The notes below the pieces were generated by a model, which was not told where the DNA came from, did no database searches, and saw nothing but the letters and a program-made list of their open reading frames with translations. Below, one piece after another: positions 1 through 11,246 of a DNA stretch of 64,000 bases; position 1 is the stretch's first letter, and each line of letters starts with the position of its first letter. The stretch is taken from positions 190,187,459 through 190,251,458 of the forward strand of contig CM061533.1 in NCBI GenBank assembly GCA_030545055.2. Direction: 5' to 3'. Source of the stretch: Neoaliturus tenellus. Lineage: Eukaryota; Arthropoda; Insecta; Hemiptera; Cicadellidae. Position numbers and translations under genes: made by a program.

Positions 1-499
1 ACCAAAAACTTAATATTATAGAAATAAACCCTCTTTCATCCAACTCTCACAAACTATTCTAATACAAACAACCATCTACCCATAAAAACCAAATTATTGT
101 TAGATACACTATGAACAAGGATAAATCTATAAAAAAATTACCAAACGAATGGCTATGATTCCAAAATAAGGTGTCTAAATAAATAAACCTAATCTTGGTT
201 AACTTAGCTACAAATTAAAGTCTTTCTGCGAGTTGGTGAAAGCAAAAACAGCCAATAAGGAAAAATGAATGCCTCACCATAATTTTTCCTCATACTGTAA
301 ATAAAAATCATCGCAAAAAACTACTTTAATGGGCATTCTAATGACAATAGCTATAAAAATCTGTTGTGGCATTTTTATACAGTTTTAGTTTAAGAAACAC
401 AATCAAGAACAGTTATTGCATACATATGTATCAGAGGATTAAATGCTCAGTTAAAATCCTACATTGGATACTAAATTCACTACAACATTTTATCTTTAC
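1..499. other. Intron 13 sequence, AT-rich, nothing recognised
   Basis: AT-rich DNA after the exon m donor (on the minus strand). No accessory-domain exon, repeat ends or RNA were seen. Confidence 0.6.
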
Positions 500-629
500 C
501 TGCTATTGAACTTGTTTGGATTTTCTTCTCTTGCGTTGTGAAAATCCAAACACAAGTCAGCATCAATGCCAATCCCGAAATAGTTGTTCATAACATAGAT
601 CTGCGTATTATCCTCACTTGTCGACCCAG
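500..629 (-). CDS. DGKQ: DGK theta exon m: start of DGK accessory domain
   Basis: Encodes GSTSEDNTQIYVMNNYFGIG followed by IDADLCLDFHNAREENPNKF and NSR (residues 657-699). The NNYFGIGIDA.L.LDFH..RE..P.KF.SR motif opens the DGK accessory domain and cannot be mistaken. The acceptor is TTTTTTTTGCAG and the donor GTAAAG, splitting an Arg codon. The next exon is beyond position 1; nothing resembling it is in 1-499. Confidence 0.95.
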
Positions 630-784
630 CTGCAAAAAAAATTTTTCTTAGCTCAATTTTTAAATCTAGGCAAAAGTTTCTAAGGAAAATTATGTGTTCT
701 GTTTCATCTTAAAAAAAGACAAGGCCTGTTTCATCTTAAAAAAAAAGACAAGGGCATTTTTTTATAAATTGTGCATTTTTGTAA

Positions 785-1160
785 TATATTTATGTCTGTT
801 TATGAGAAACTCACCTTACAGTACGATTCAAAAAATTATATGACTTTAACATGAATGTTTTATTAATATTTATGTTTATTGTTCAGTGACATACAATCTA
901 TTTTCAATCTGACATAAAAATTCATCTGAAGGTAATCAGCTGTTAATTTACAATCCACATTTTAAAATCTTATAATGAAAGTTGGTCAACGTTTTAAAAC
1001 ACCCTCTAAAAATAAATGAAAGGCTAGGGGGGCGAGTCCGAAACAAATTGGAATTTTTAATCACCATTTGCACAATCGCTATATCATAAGCTTTAAATAA
1101 CTGGTTAAAAATTGGTTGAGTAGGTCGAGATAAATGGATGTAACAGACAAGTGTTTATTA
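785..1160 (+). repeat. Interspersed repeat, family also at 51.8 and 56.45 kb
   Basis: Diverged copy sharing GAAACTCACC..ACAGTACG, ATTCATCTGAAGGTAATCAG and AAGTTGGTCAACGTTTTAAA, then a GGGGGGCGAG block and a tail near GGTCGAGATAAATGGATGTA ACAGAC. The tail resembles 3' ends of RTE-type non-LTR elements (inference). Confidence 0.6.
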
Positions 1161-1768
1161 CTCTTATCGAATTAAGTATATATTAATAAAAAGAGGACAA
1201 CAGTAATCAGTGAACAATATTACCAATTTAGATAAGTGAACCTGAAAATTAATCAATCTAACTTGGAGAAATGACAATAGAAATCAAAAATATAGAAATT
1301 AATTAATTAATGAAAATATTGATGTTCATAACTCTTTTTATAAATTTTGTTTATAATAGGTAGGATTTCAGAATGATTCAAAACCACAACCGTGAATTCA
1401 TCAAATTTCATGGTGAAATATAATAAAACTGACAAAAAATACATAATATCAATTTTTACAATTTAATAGACAAAGAACCTAAGTGGTTTTATATATTTAT
1501 GTTTACAGCAAAAAATAGATGGGATGTAGAATATCAAATAAATTTGTAGGTAGGACACTTTATCTACTTGAACTATCGACTACTATTCTCTAATATAGAC
1601 TTCAAAGGAATTATTCCTTTTAAGAATTGCCAGATGGTAGAATCCTAATCCTAGCTTATTGGGACCGGAGCTGGTTCGGATTACAGAATGTTTGGACTAA
1701 CCAAACAATTAGGTTGGTTTCTAAAGTGAAATAAGTTACAATATTTTTACAGAACAATAAACAAAGTA

Positions 1769-3754
1769 CAGTGCAATCTCAATAGTCCGACATTTGATAG
1801 TCCGACACAATTGGTAATCCAACAGCGCTGCCACCACCATTTCTCCCGTAAGTCTGAGAGAGAGCGAACACTATTGTAGCGGAGGAAAGGAGGAAACGTG
1901 TTGCACAGTATGTTATTGGCCTTTTTTCCTGACCATTCTGAGAGATTTTTCCAGACTTTTTGGAACCGTGGGGTTTTACAAGTAAGACTCGTTTCTATTT
2001 TCTAGACATTTAAATTAAATTAGTTTCAGAAAAAATTTGCATATCTAGGGCATTATGCAAAGAGAATGATCTGCTTATAAAATCAAAATATAAACATTAA
2101 TTTGAAAAATGCAGAAAATGCAGTAAAGCTAAGTAAATGATTCAAAATACTAAATTTTTTAAAAGTTCTTTTAAATGGTCACTTTAAATTGATGAATTAA
2201 AAAAATTAAGAGTGCAAAATACCTATAATACTGTTTTGACCCTTTTGAAACCCCATAAAACCCTGTTCCCATAGTCCGATCAACCTGGTTTTCAAACTTA
2301 ACCAGAAGAACGCTATCCTATACCTTCATACCAAATTTCATCGAAACCAAAAGTCTCTATCAAAAGTCATTGTTAAAAATAAAACAAAGTTTTACAATAA
2401 TAATGTGAAAACTATCATTATAACAATAAAAACACAATAGAAGTATACATTAACTAAATTATTAATAGGTAATTAATGAATAAAATTAATACATTTTACC
2501 CATTAATTAGTACTTTCGATTTATATGGGGGTAATCGAAAATCGAGACGGTCAGATTGTGCCACTGGAAATTTTCCTGACTTTCAGCAATTTATTCCCAT
2601 TTTTTTCCTGACTTTCGACATTTTTACAAACATTTTCCTGACTTTTCCTGACCAAAACGTGAAAACCCTGACTTTTAATGTCTGTGGCAACCCTGCCGTT
2701 GTCTGTGCATTGATAACTGTTTAGTAACGTCACAACTACAACTGAGTGACTTGAAGGTTAATTTTGTTGTGCAGTGAAAGTGAAGTGAGTTTGTGATATC
2801 ATAAAACCCCAAACAACAAAAAAACGTAAACATAAAATTTTGAGTTTGTCTGAAAAAGTCAGCGATAATTCAAAGATATTCCAAAGGGAGAATCGCTGGC
2901 TACGTTAAGTTCAATTTACAGAATTGGACGACCAACTGTGTATGATATTATGAAAATAAGAAAAAGATTGAAATGTTTACAAAGTCTGCTAATGAACCAG
3001 GAAATCGGGAAACCATAAAAGTTTTTAAGACAAGGTACCAAAATAACTTTGTACCAGAAGTTAAAAGTTTTTGAAAGAAAGGAAATTGCCACTGATAGCA
3101 CTGCTTTTGTTGGATAACACGCCTGGCCATCCTCTGGTTGATAAGGATGACCTAAAAGCGAAAACTAAAGACGGTTTGAATAAAATAATGTTTTTGCCAG
3201 CCAACACAACGCATTAATCCAGCCTTTGGATCAAAATATCATAAAAACAATGAAGTTGCACTAAAAAAAAAACACTCTTACTGGACATAGTGAGCAACTC
3301 AGAAGCTCATCAAGAACTTCAATATTACAGACGCCGTAATTAATGCAACTTATGCATGGGATCAAGTTACAACGAATACTACTTTAACATCCTGGAAAAA
3401 GGCATAAACTCCTCTTTTACATGATGAATCTGATTCCTTGCTTGCTGGAAATGAACATGACGATGAGTTTTAGGATTCACTATCAATGACGTGTGGAATG
3501 CAAAACAAGAAACTTAATGAAGAAGTGAAATTGCTTTATGAAGATCTTGTAAATTGGTTACTGCAAGATGACTTCAAGGCTGATCTAACGGGCCAAGAAA
3601 TTGATTAAATGACTCTAAATGAAGACGACGCATACAAAAGCGACATAAGTGAAATAGGTGAAGTGCCATAGCCAGACTTATTGTTCTAACTACATCTCAT
3701 TTGTGGCTTGCCTTAATAACACAATCGTTGCATAAACTACTGTTGAGATGCAAT
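1769..3754 (+). mobile_element. Decayed pogo/Tigger-like DNA transposon
   Basis: The left end, TA followed by CAGTGCAATCTCAATAGTCC, is mirrored by a degraded right end (ACTGTTGAGATGCAATA) near 3754. Between them lies a broken transposase. CAGT termini at a TA site suit the pogo branch of Tc1/mariner. Other repeats have landed inside: 2225-2345 resembles the module at 52,230-52,400, and 2540-2690 is rich in TTTCCTGACT repeats. It sits in DGK intron 12. Confidence 0.75.
2800..3672 (+). pseudogene. pogo-like (CENP-B/jerky type) transposase remnant
   Basis: Read across frameshifts, it shows the N-terminal basic start and psq-type helix-turn-helix (KRKHKILSLSEKVS, then LATLSSIYRIGRPTVYDIMK). After a degraded centre come the DDE catalytic strand LLLLDNTPGHP, then KIMFLPANTTH and LDQNIIKTMK, matching the conserved NTT..QPLDQ block. 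At least three frameshifts and several stops rule out function. The central DDE part is partly missing. Confidence 0.8.
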
Positions 3755-3808
3755 ACAAGACTTATTACTAAGTATATGTAAGAGAGGAGATTGGCTGATC
3801 GGGTTTAC

Positions 3809-4131
3809 CGGTGGAGTTGGTGGTGGGCATCTTGTCGTCGCCCTTGTCCTCCGGGTGAAAGACGACAGTCCAGCGGTCAAGGCGGATCTCCTCGGCGTCG
3901 ATGACGTCGCGCAGCAGGTTCATGGGGTCCTCGCCACCCGTATAGCCCGGCCCCCAGCGCAGCACTCGCGCCAGGTCGTTGCCAGTGCCGAGTGGCACGA
4001 TGGCGCACGGCGGCGACGAGCACTCGCTGTCCTGACCCACATTGTCCAGGCACTGCAGCACCCAGCCGATGGTTCCGTCCCCGCCGCACACCAGGATCTT
4101 GTAGTCCTTGATGTGCCGGAACACGTACAGC
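3809..4131 (-). CDS. DGKQ: DGK theta exon l: catalytic core with GGDGT and PLGTGND motifs
   Basis: Encodes residues 549-656. LYVFRHIKDYKILVCGGDGT followed by IGWVL holds the glycine-rich catalytic GGDGT motif. CAIVPLGTGNDLARVLRWG follows, then GGEDP...LDRWTVVF, all diagnostic of diacylglycerol kinases. The exon ends in a Ser/Thr-rich linker (MPTTNST). The donor GTAAAC is weak. The frame stays open for 14 more codons past the donor before a stop, so intron retention would truncate the enzyme here. Confidence 0.97.
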
Positions 4132-4501
4132 CTGCAACCCCACCCACTAATATGAAAACTCTATATTCTTTGCATTATATTTTATTATTCACTTTGAAAT
4201 TTATTCGTTAATTTTTTAAAGATAGATGTGGTCAATTAGACCATAGACATATTTATTTATCTTTAAGTAAAGCAAGTTATTATTCAGTTAAGTAGTAGAG
4301 AGATTTTTATAAGTTTGTTAAAGTACATTTTGTTTTGTGTTAGCAGTTTTTAAAGAGATAGGATATTTCCTTTTGTGAGGTGATTTTACACACCACCTAC
4401 ACATTTCAAGAGTTGAAGATTTCAACATTACAAATAAACAATGGTGTATCTAGATGTGCGCAGGCCCTGAAAACCCAATCTAACAACTAAACCAAACGTA
4501 C

Positions 4502-4676
4502 CCGGGCAGAGGGCCTCCGTTGTCCAGATCGAAGACCTGGTAGGGGTTGAGCAGTTTGCGGAAGCTGGAGATGAGCTCGAGGCCCTGACAGCCGCCGGAC
4601 TTGACGTTGACAAACACGAGGAGCGGCTGCACTCCCGGCGGCACCATGCTGGGCTCGATGTTGGGCAGAAGCATCA
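4502..4676 (-). CDS. DGKQ: DGK theta exon k: catalytic domain start
   Basis: Encodes residues 491-548: VMLLPNIEPSMVPPGVQPLL, then VFVNVKSGGCQGLELISSFR and KLLNPYQVFDLDNGGPLP. This is the N-terminal nucleotide-binding part of the DGK catalytic domain. Most family members have NPKSGG; here the residue after Asn is Val (AAC GTC AAG). Entry phase is 1 and exit phase 2, matching both neighbours. Confidence 0.96.
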
Positions 4677-4739
4677 CTGAACCAACAAGTACAAAAGTAG
4701 TGAAAAGTTACAAAACAAGCAAAATATTAAGAACTTAGA

Positions 4740-4840
4740 AAATACAGTTGACAGTGATAATCGGAGAGCTACGGGACGGAGCGAGTGTCGGATTAAAGAA
4801 AATGTCAGATTACCGATGGTTAGTTTTATGCTATTGTATT
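4740..4840. repeat. Possible pogo-like terminal fragment
   Basis: CAGTTGACAGTGATAATCGG, then TGTCGGATTAAAGAAAATGT, resembles the TIR style of TA-inserting pogo elements (compare 1769 and 25,601). No matching opposite end was found. Confidence 0.3.
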
Positions 4841-5174
4841 TAAACTTAAAAAAAAAATAAAAGTTAGGAAATTTAATTGTTGATGTATTATTCTGTATAC
4901 TCTTTGATATGATGGATGTAAAGTTATCAATTTAGGCATGATTACATAAACAAACAACAAAAAATGATCAAAGTTGCTGGATATAAATAGTTTTTGTGAT
5001 TGTCTTTTGTTTCTTTTTACACAAATAATCTGACAAGGCTTTCTTGAAAGTCTTTCAGATTAAAACGTTGTCAGAGTCAAGTTCACGCTCCTCGCACAGG
5101 TATATCAAAGTGTTTGCGGCCGGCCACAATCTAGTCACTACACTTCTATTGTATTAATGTTTCCAACACAAGGG

Positions 5175-5337
5175 AAAACCAGACATACGAGTGGCTTGGA
5201 GCATTAGTGATGGTTCGCCAGAGTGCATTGTGATTGGCTGCAGAGTTAACTTGGACCACATTCACAACGCTCGCTTGTAAACCATCACTAGCGCTCCTAG
5301 CAACCAGAATGCTCATTACTGGTATGTCTGGTGTTTT
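5175..5337. mobile_element. Small foldback MITE
   Basis: Outer inverted repeats AACCAGACATAC..AG and CTGGTATGTCTGGTGTTTT, and inner ones around AGTGATGGTT/AACCATCACT, make most of the 163 bp self-complementary. It has no coding capacity; the superfamily is unclear. Confidence 0.65.
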
Positions 5338-5534
5338 GGATGGTCACCTGAAGTGACCGAGTGTCATGACTCATATGACTTCGGCACAACTCAACCAAGG
5401 CCTCTTCAATTGTGTTGGCTTGTACAGTAGATGTGACTTCCGGTTCTCTCTCTTTATCTGTTTAGTCAGCAATTGGGTTCTCGTCTAAGATCCATCTTTT
5501 TAGTCTTCAGAAGATTCGTGTAGGACCTTGATAT

Positions 5535-6525
5535 TAGGGGTGTGCGAGTACTCGAGTGGTCGAATAGTTGTGGTCGAATACTAGCACTATTCGGCTCGGC
5601 TCGAGGTTATGCCAAACTATTCGAGTGGTCAAGCTGAAAATGATTACAGAAGCAACAATTCCAACAACAAAAAAGAGTTAAGAAGAAAACTCTGTACTAA
5701 CAATTATTTGATTTATTAATTAATGGAAAAAAGCAGAGAAACACGGCAATTTATAATTGAGCTGTGTGATAGCAAACAGGGTTAGGGAGATAAGACGATG
5801 GCAGGTGCGGGGCGGGGTTTGTTTACAACGCAATAGGACCGCGGTAATGACCTTGACTTGTGGAGACAACACACGCACACACGCACACACTCTCACACAC
5901 CCTCGCCCGGCGAGAAATATGTTCTAAAAATAGAAACCATAAACCAAGAAAGGTCCTATTAGTTTCCACTTCATTGTGTAATTATCGTTCTGATCCGTGT
6001 GCTGTTCAGTGACCCTTAGTAATTTTGGGTTATATTATGCAAAACAACACATTTAAAAATGCATTTGATTTGCATTTCAAGAAATGTTTGATAAAGTGAC
6101 ATTAAAATTTTATTTGACAAATTTATTAGACTAATTTAGTAATTAGCATACATTTAAAACAATTTATTGTTCTTAAATTTTTACAAGTTAGACAAAAAGA
6201 CGAACAATAACTGGTTTTTGTTTGCGTGCTCTTATCTTGAATAAATTATCCCAAGCGACCCTCCCCCCCTCACCCAGCGCCGGACCCTCCCCCCCCCTTC
6301 ACCTTACCCACCCATCCTTGTTTTTTTGTCCACGTTGGACCCTTTTATTGTTCCTTGTTCACTCAATTAGAAGATCTGTCAACCATGGTATTGGGTTATC
6401 CGGGATCCTTCAACCAGTCATTACCCCGGTTAATCGGGAGTTGACTGTGTTTTACTTTTTTCATTTAATGGCCAAAACATGGCCTTTTGGGAAGATAAAA
6501 GCTAGTATTTTTACAGGAAAAATTA

Positions 6526-6569
<44 letters not shown>

Positions 6570-6660
6570 CTGGGCTTGGCTTGGCTTGGCTCGAAACTCG
6601 AATATTTCATTACCAGCTCGGCTCGGCTCGACCAGAAAAATCACTATTCGCACACCCCTA
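5535..6660. mobile_element. hAT-type non-autonomous element (1.1 kb)
   Basis: Starts TAGGGGTGTGCGAGTACTCG and ends with the inverted CGAATAGTGA-type copy, TATTCGCACACCCCTA. Flanking octamers CTTGATAT and CTCGATAT (5527-5534, 6661-6668) match at 7 of 8 bases, the 8-bp duplication typical of hAT. Subterminal CTCGGCTCGG motifs repeat at both ends. A 36-base poly-T tract lies at 6529-6564. Open frames inside are composition artefacts. Confidence 0.8.
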
Positions 6661-7914
6661 CTCGATATTATCTAAAAATGTAATTGCGTCATTCACAACT
6701 TTGTTGTTGGGATTGTTCCTTACCGTTGTCTTCCTCTTTGCAGATTGGATTTTCTGGCTGAATATTTTCCCAAAATTGTATAAGGGTTGAAGAATTTGGT
6801 ACGAGATCCAGCGTTAGGAGATAACGTTTAACTATCAAGTTCAATGTGACTAATGATGTAAGTTATTGATTTTCACTTTTGTCTACAAATTAAATTTTAA
6901 TTAATTCTGGTTTACATTTTGATTTCCATTTGTTATGCAATGAAAGCCCCTTTTAAACTATATTTGAACACAATAGTTCCAAGTGTAAAATTAAAATCTT
7001 TGAACAACATTCATTGCCTCTGATAGGATACAGAATCCCTTCCAATCAGGACTAGTCACTCGGTCCTGTGCTAAAAGAGGGTGGGATGAGCAATTTGATC
7101 CAACTGCCATCAGTTATCATATTATATCATTTTCAATAACGTTCTGATATTGATTTGGCGGGTAATAGAAATCCATTTTAAAGGGGCATTGCATAGCGAT
7201 AAAGATTTGTTTAAATATTCATGTAATCACATACAAGGAAATGATAGAGGAGATCTTGTTACAAAGATGTTGTCAACATTTTTTAATTGCATTAAAATAA
7301 AAAAAGATATAGTTTGGCTTTTGATCGAGGCAGATCAGCAAGTAATTTACAGTTCTTCTCACCTGAGATGCCTTCCTTTCATGTTTTCTATGCAGGTGGG
7401 CAAAGGCTCAACGTTACTTTTCGATCACAGAACCGAATGACCTGTTGTTTCCCAAGCCAGGAGTTGAGTTAAACCTGGGCCCATTGGGCGACCTAGAGCC
7501 TTCACTGAGCTGTATCAGCCCCCGATTGACATAATAAATACTACTGCAGAACGATTTGGGTAGAGATAAAAGTTTAACAAGCCGTTGCTTTCATTAATCA
7601 TAATTGTAAACCAGAAAAGAACTAGATAACTTATGTAACTCAATGTATAACTATATTATGTTATACATTGAGCAGAGGTTATATTGAACATTTTTAATGA
7701 TAACCTGTTACATGATATGCGAGTGTATTTTTATCAAGAGGAGAAAGAAAAATACTATAGTGACTAGAAGAAGGTTTATAACTTTCACACTTAAAGGATT
7801 AAAAAATTTCTAATATCATGGACACATAAATTTAATAATCACAAATTGTTACTCCCTCTTTAATACAATGAACAAGTAATGTTTACAGATTATATAACTT
7901 ATAAAGCCTATAGA

Positions 7915-8075
7915 AAGACTTGCTACCACTGGAGGGATCTGAGTTCCTTGAGAGCCGCTTTATCCCACGCAAAGGCTATGCCTATGTGGGATTATTTCAT
8001 TTTGTAAAATAATGTGTATCGAAATAACTGTAATTTGTTTTTTGAAATAAAGATGTTTTTGACTTTTACTTGACT
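7915..8075 (+). mobile_element. LINE 3' fragment abutting exon j donor
   Basis: The frame reads CYHWRDLSSLRAALSHAKAM then PMWDY, a LINE-like polyprotein end (inference). AAATAAAGATGTTTTTGACT and TTACTTGAC follow, the same tail style as the LINE ending at 13,829 (AAATAAAGATAATTTGACTT). It is in antisense orientation to the gene, ending 4 bp from exon j. Confidence 0.6.
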
Positions 8076-8078
8076 TAC

Positions 8079-8213
8079 CTAACAAATGTTTATCCTCGTA
8101 GGAGGACTCGCGCAGGGTGTACAGTGCTCGCACAGCCTTGGCCGAGTCTTCATACGTGATCACCATCGATCCATACTCGTAATAAATAGGCCCAATGGAA
8201 GAGAATTTGTTTT
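8079..8213 (-). CDS. DGKQ: DGK theta exon j: end of RRM/PH-like module
   Basis: Encodes ENKFSSIGPIYYEYGSMVIT, then YEDSAKAVRALYTLRESSYE and DKHLL (residues 446-490). The GSMVITYEDSAKAVRALY pattern (strand, then helix with AxxA) closes the fold begun in exon i. The acceptor is GGTCTGTTTCAG. The donor is GTAAGT; everything after the first few intron bases matches a LINE-type tail. Confidence 0.94.
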
Positions 8214-8335
8214 CTGAAACAGACCATAAAAAATAACGCTAACAACATTTTATAATTTTCATTTCTTAACAAAAAAATGAGATTGGAAAATAATAAACTT
8301 GGTGTTGACATGTTACTACTAAAAACATACTGAAA

Positions 8336-9104
8336 TCTAAAATTTATACAGCCCTATGTGTAACTGACTGACTGACTCACTCGCTCACATATATGGAATA
8401 TGAATTTCTGATATAACGATTTAAGATTTCTGATGTAAAGATTAAAAAATTTGGCATAGGTCTAGCCTACATGGTTAGTGCTAGGTTTCAAATCTAAAAC
8501 TTGCAAATTTGTTCTTTAACCTCGTCAAAAAATTCTAAATGGCAAATTCTAAAAAAAAAAAAAATTTAGTTTTCAGCTATAGCGGCCAAATGGTTTTTCA
8601 TATCTAAAATCTGAGAACAACAAGATCAAAAAGGAAATACAATAGGAAACAATAAAGAACAATACGATAAGGAATTTAAGTTTTATTTTGATCTATTACT
8701 TTTTATCATATCTCCCACCGTTAAACCTAAAAAGCGTTTATTATGAAAACTTGTTTTCAGTTTTCGAGCTTTAGCGACTTAAAGAATGGACCAATAGAAA
8801 ATCGTATAGAATAACATTGAAAGATCTTGCAAAGATCAACAGTGTCAGTCCAGTAGCATTTTGCCTTATCTCATACCGTTTACTCTATAAACCAGATTTA
8901 ATTTATTTGCAACTTTGAAAGTTAGTTGTGAGTTGAGGTGAATTGGCCTTTCTAGTCCAACGGGAATATCATGCATATTATCGCATATCTTAAAATTTAT
9001 AACTTAAAATTGAGCTCTAAACGAGAACTTTAAAGCAGGAAGGAATCAGGAAGGGGGCATGGGGGCTGAGCCCACATCGAGCCGGAGGCAAGTACCAGTA
9101 TATC
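8336..9104 (+). repeat. Interspersed element with (GACT)n start and GGGGGCATGGGGGC end
   Basis: Opens with TGACTGACTGACTCACTCGC and closes with GGGGGCATGGGGGCTGAGCC, then ATCGAGCCGGAGGCAAGTA. The same closing block recurs at 40,668-40,716 and in weaker form at 40,409-40,470. The middle is AT-rich with no coding trace. Probably non-autonomous; class unknown. Confidence 0.45.
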
Positions 9105-9375
9105 TTTGAAAATTACTCCAATGTAATTACATGTATAAGGAAACTTAATGTTTACATCATGGTATCATATTGCTGCTAGTACTTTTAAAAAAACACTAAA
9201 TTATCTTGACTCCTGAAATGCTTTCATTTTTAGATATTATTTTATTCTGGTATGCATTTTGTGTTTTTACTTACTGTGTTAGGTTATAGGCAATTCTTCC
9301 GCCTGAAGACAGGATTAAATTTCAGGTTACAAAACATTATGAACTTGTTTTATTGCTTCAGTTGCAGGTAGTACC

Positions 9376-9631
9376 AACACACTCACCTTTGCCCAGGAAC
9401 TCTGTCAGCAGGTTCTCGTAGTTGCGCTGGGACAGGTTGCCCACGAAGAGCGCCAGGTTGGGCCCATGCAGGTCCTGCTTCAGTTGCAGGTAGTACCAAC
9501 ACACTCACCTTTGCCCAGGAACTCTGTCAGCAGGTTCTCGTAGTTGCGCTGGGACAGGTTGGGTGGTAGGTTGCCCACGAAGAGCGCCAGGTTGGGCCCA
9601 TGCGGGTCCTGCTTCAGTTGCAGGTAGTACC
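9376..9631 (-). repeat. Tandem duplication of exon i end plus its splice donor
   Basis: Two adjacent copies (9376-9497, 122 bp; 9498-9631, 134 bp) both start AACACACTCACCTTTGCCC on the plus strand. A further 22-bp unit tail (TGCTTCAGTTGCAGGTAGTA + CC) precedes them at 9354-9375. The copies differ by a 12-bp in-frame gap (four codons of the NLPP/N region) and one substitution, so the duplication is recent. Copy 2 is the real exon end. Copy 1 carries a second identical GTGAGT donor at 9386; using it would read into a stop. Confidence 0.9.
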
Positions 9632-9721
9632 GCATCAGCTCCATCTGGCGTATCGAGTCCCGACCAATCGCCTTCACAATCTCCCATGGCTTCTCGTCCT
9701 TCTGTAGAACACGTTCGGTCA
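9509..9721 (-). CDS. DGKQ: DGK theta exon i: linker and start of RRM/PH-like module
   Basis: Encodes residues 375-445: VTERVLQKDEKPWEIVKAIG, RDSIRQMELMRYYLQLKQ and LALFVGNLPPNLSQRNYENL, ending in LLTEFLGK. LFVGNLPP resembles an RNP2-like first strand, as in the theta-specific region before the catalytic domain. The acceptor is TTTTTTCCAG. The donor GTGAGT at 9508 keeps frame with exon j. The last part of this exon and its donor are tandemly duplicated just downstream (9376-9497). Confidence 0.93.
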
Positions 9722-10421
9722 CTGGAAAAAAGTAGGCGATTAAAGCTCCTATTCATGAATTGTAACCTGATTGGGGCTCAAAATTTGTAAAAGAATGGTT
9801 ATCAAAACTGAAAAGAGTAGATTAGTAAATAAGTTAATTAAACACATGAATTAAGTTTTGTACAGTTGAGTCTAAATAGTAATAAACTGAAGCACTAACA
9901 ATGCTTAATGGTTGAAACCATAACTTTCTTTAGGTTTACAATTAGCATCAAAAAATACCTTCCAATACCTTTGGCACTGCATGAAGCTGAGGTGAATTGG
10001 TGGAATGTTCCTGAGGTATTTTAGTGCATTGCCACATTGTCGTGACACGACACAAATATCACTTTATAAACATATAATTTTTAGTGATTGTAAAAGTGTG
10101 AACTAAGCAAAAAAATCATACTAGGAATAAACTAATCATTAAGGCAGGTGAGCAGAGTAAGTTCCCTTACAAATTTCAATTTATACCCACTTATAATCTT
10201 CCGTAGCAAAAAATACGGATTACAGCTAGTACACTAAATAATAGTGATGGGTCGGTTGCAAAATTTATTGGTTTAGTGGACAGTTGCTTTTCATTTTAAA
10301 TAAAAAAATAACTAATAGAATAAATAAAATAATACCAATAAAGCGTATGAAACGCAAGTTCTCATTAGAAAATATGGATCTATTTAAGAAATTTTTGGAA
10401 ACTGAATTTTGGGAGAATGTT

Positions 10422-10877
10422 GTTGTTGTTGTTATTGGTGGATAAGGAGACCCCGGCCGAACCGTTGAGCACGTCTGCCTCAAAATGGGCATTTTGCGCA
10501 GGCCCCCGGAAGGATGGGATATTGAAGGAAGAGAAAGGGTGAGGCACGGGACAGACTGTCCACTCATGTTCCAGCTAGGAGTTTCTATGCCCGTCGCACT
10601 CCCTCTCCCCCTGCTGTCTTGAACATATGTTCCAGCTAGGGGTTTTCATGCCCATAGCATTTCTACTCACCCCCTGCCGTCTACATATATTCCAGCTAGG
10701 GATTCCATGCGGTTCGCATTAACCCCCCGCTGTCTTGAACATGAATGGGGTTTGGAGGAAGGGAAATTGTCATAGTGGACAGCCAAAAGACTTACCACAG
10801 TGTTATGACAACTTCGTTTGCTGTACCCAATGTCAACTTCGCAACTAGTATAAACCAGTTTTAAAGTTGTCCTGGGA
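10422..10877 (-). mobile_element. (AAC)n-tailed retroposon, copy 1
   Basis: Minus-strand element starting TCCCAGGACAACTTTAAAAC and ending in AACAACAACAAC. It is flanked by a TTTGGGAGAATGTT duplication (10,408-10,421 and 10,878-10,891). It interrupts LINE coding sequence, which rejoins as FWENV-YMASVDKKY. It contains three roughly 60-bp internal repeats built on CCCTAGCTGGAACATATGT. No tRNA or 5S promoter boxes are evident. Confidence 0.8.
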
Positions 10878-11246
10878 TTTGGGAGAATGTTTACATGGCT
10901 TCTGTAGATAAAAAATATGATGAGTTTTACAGTACTTTTAAATTCTACTTTGATATATCATTTCCTAAAATGATAATAACTGATAGAAAACGCAAACAAA
11001 ACTGGATCTCAGATGATCTAAAATATGAAAAAAGGGAATTAATGAAGTTGGGTTTAAACATTAGGGAAAATAAAAATTATAGTCTGAAGCAAGAATTAAA
11101 ACAGAAAACACGGAATTACAGGTCAAAACTGGTGCAAGCTAAAGCAAAGTACTTTGAAAGTATGATTGAAAAATCTGATAACATACAAAAAACTGTTTGG
11201 AAGGTTATAAATTCTGAAGTTGGAAGAAAAGTTGAAAATAAAAATA

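Noticed and set aside
3855..4211. 118-residue plus-strand open frame opposite exon l
   Set aside because: Antisense shadow of the GC-rich catalytic exon.
6222..6683. 153-residue open frame with poly-Phe
   Set aside because: Lies inside the hAT element and crosses a 36-base poly-T tract; no domain.
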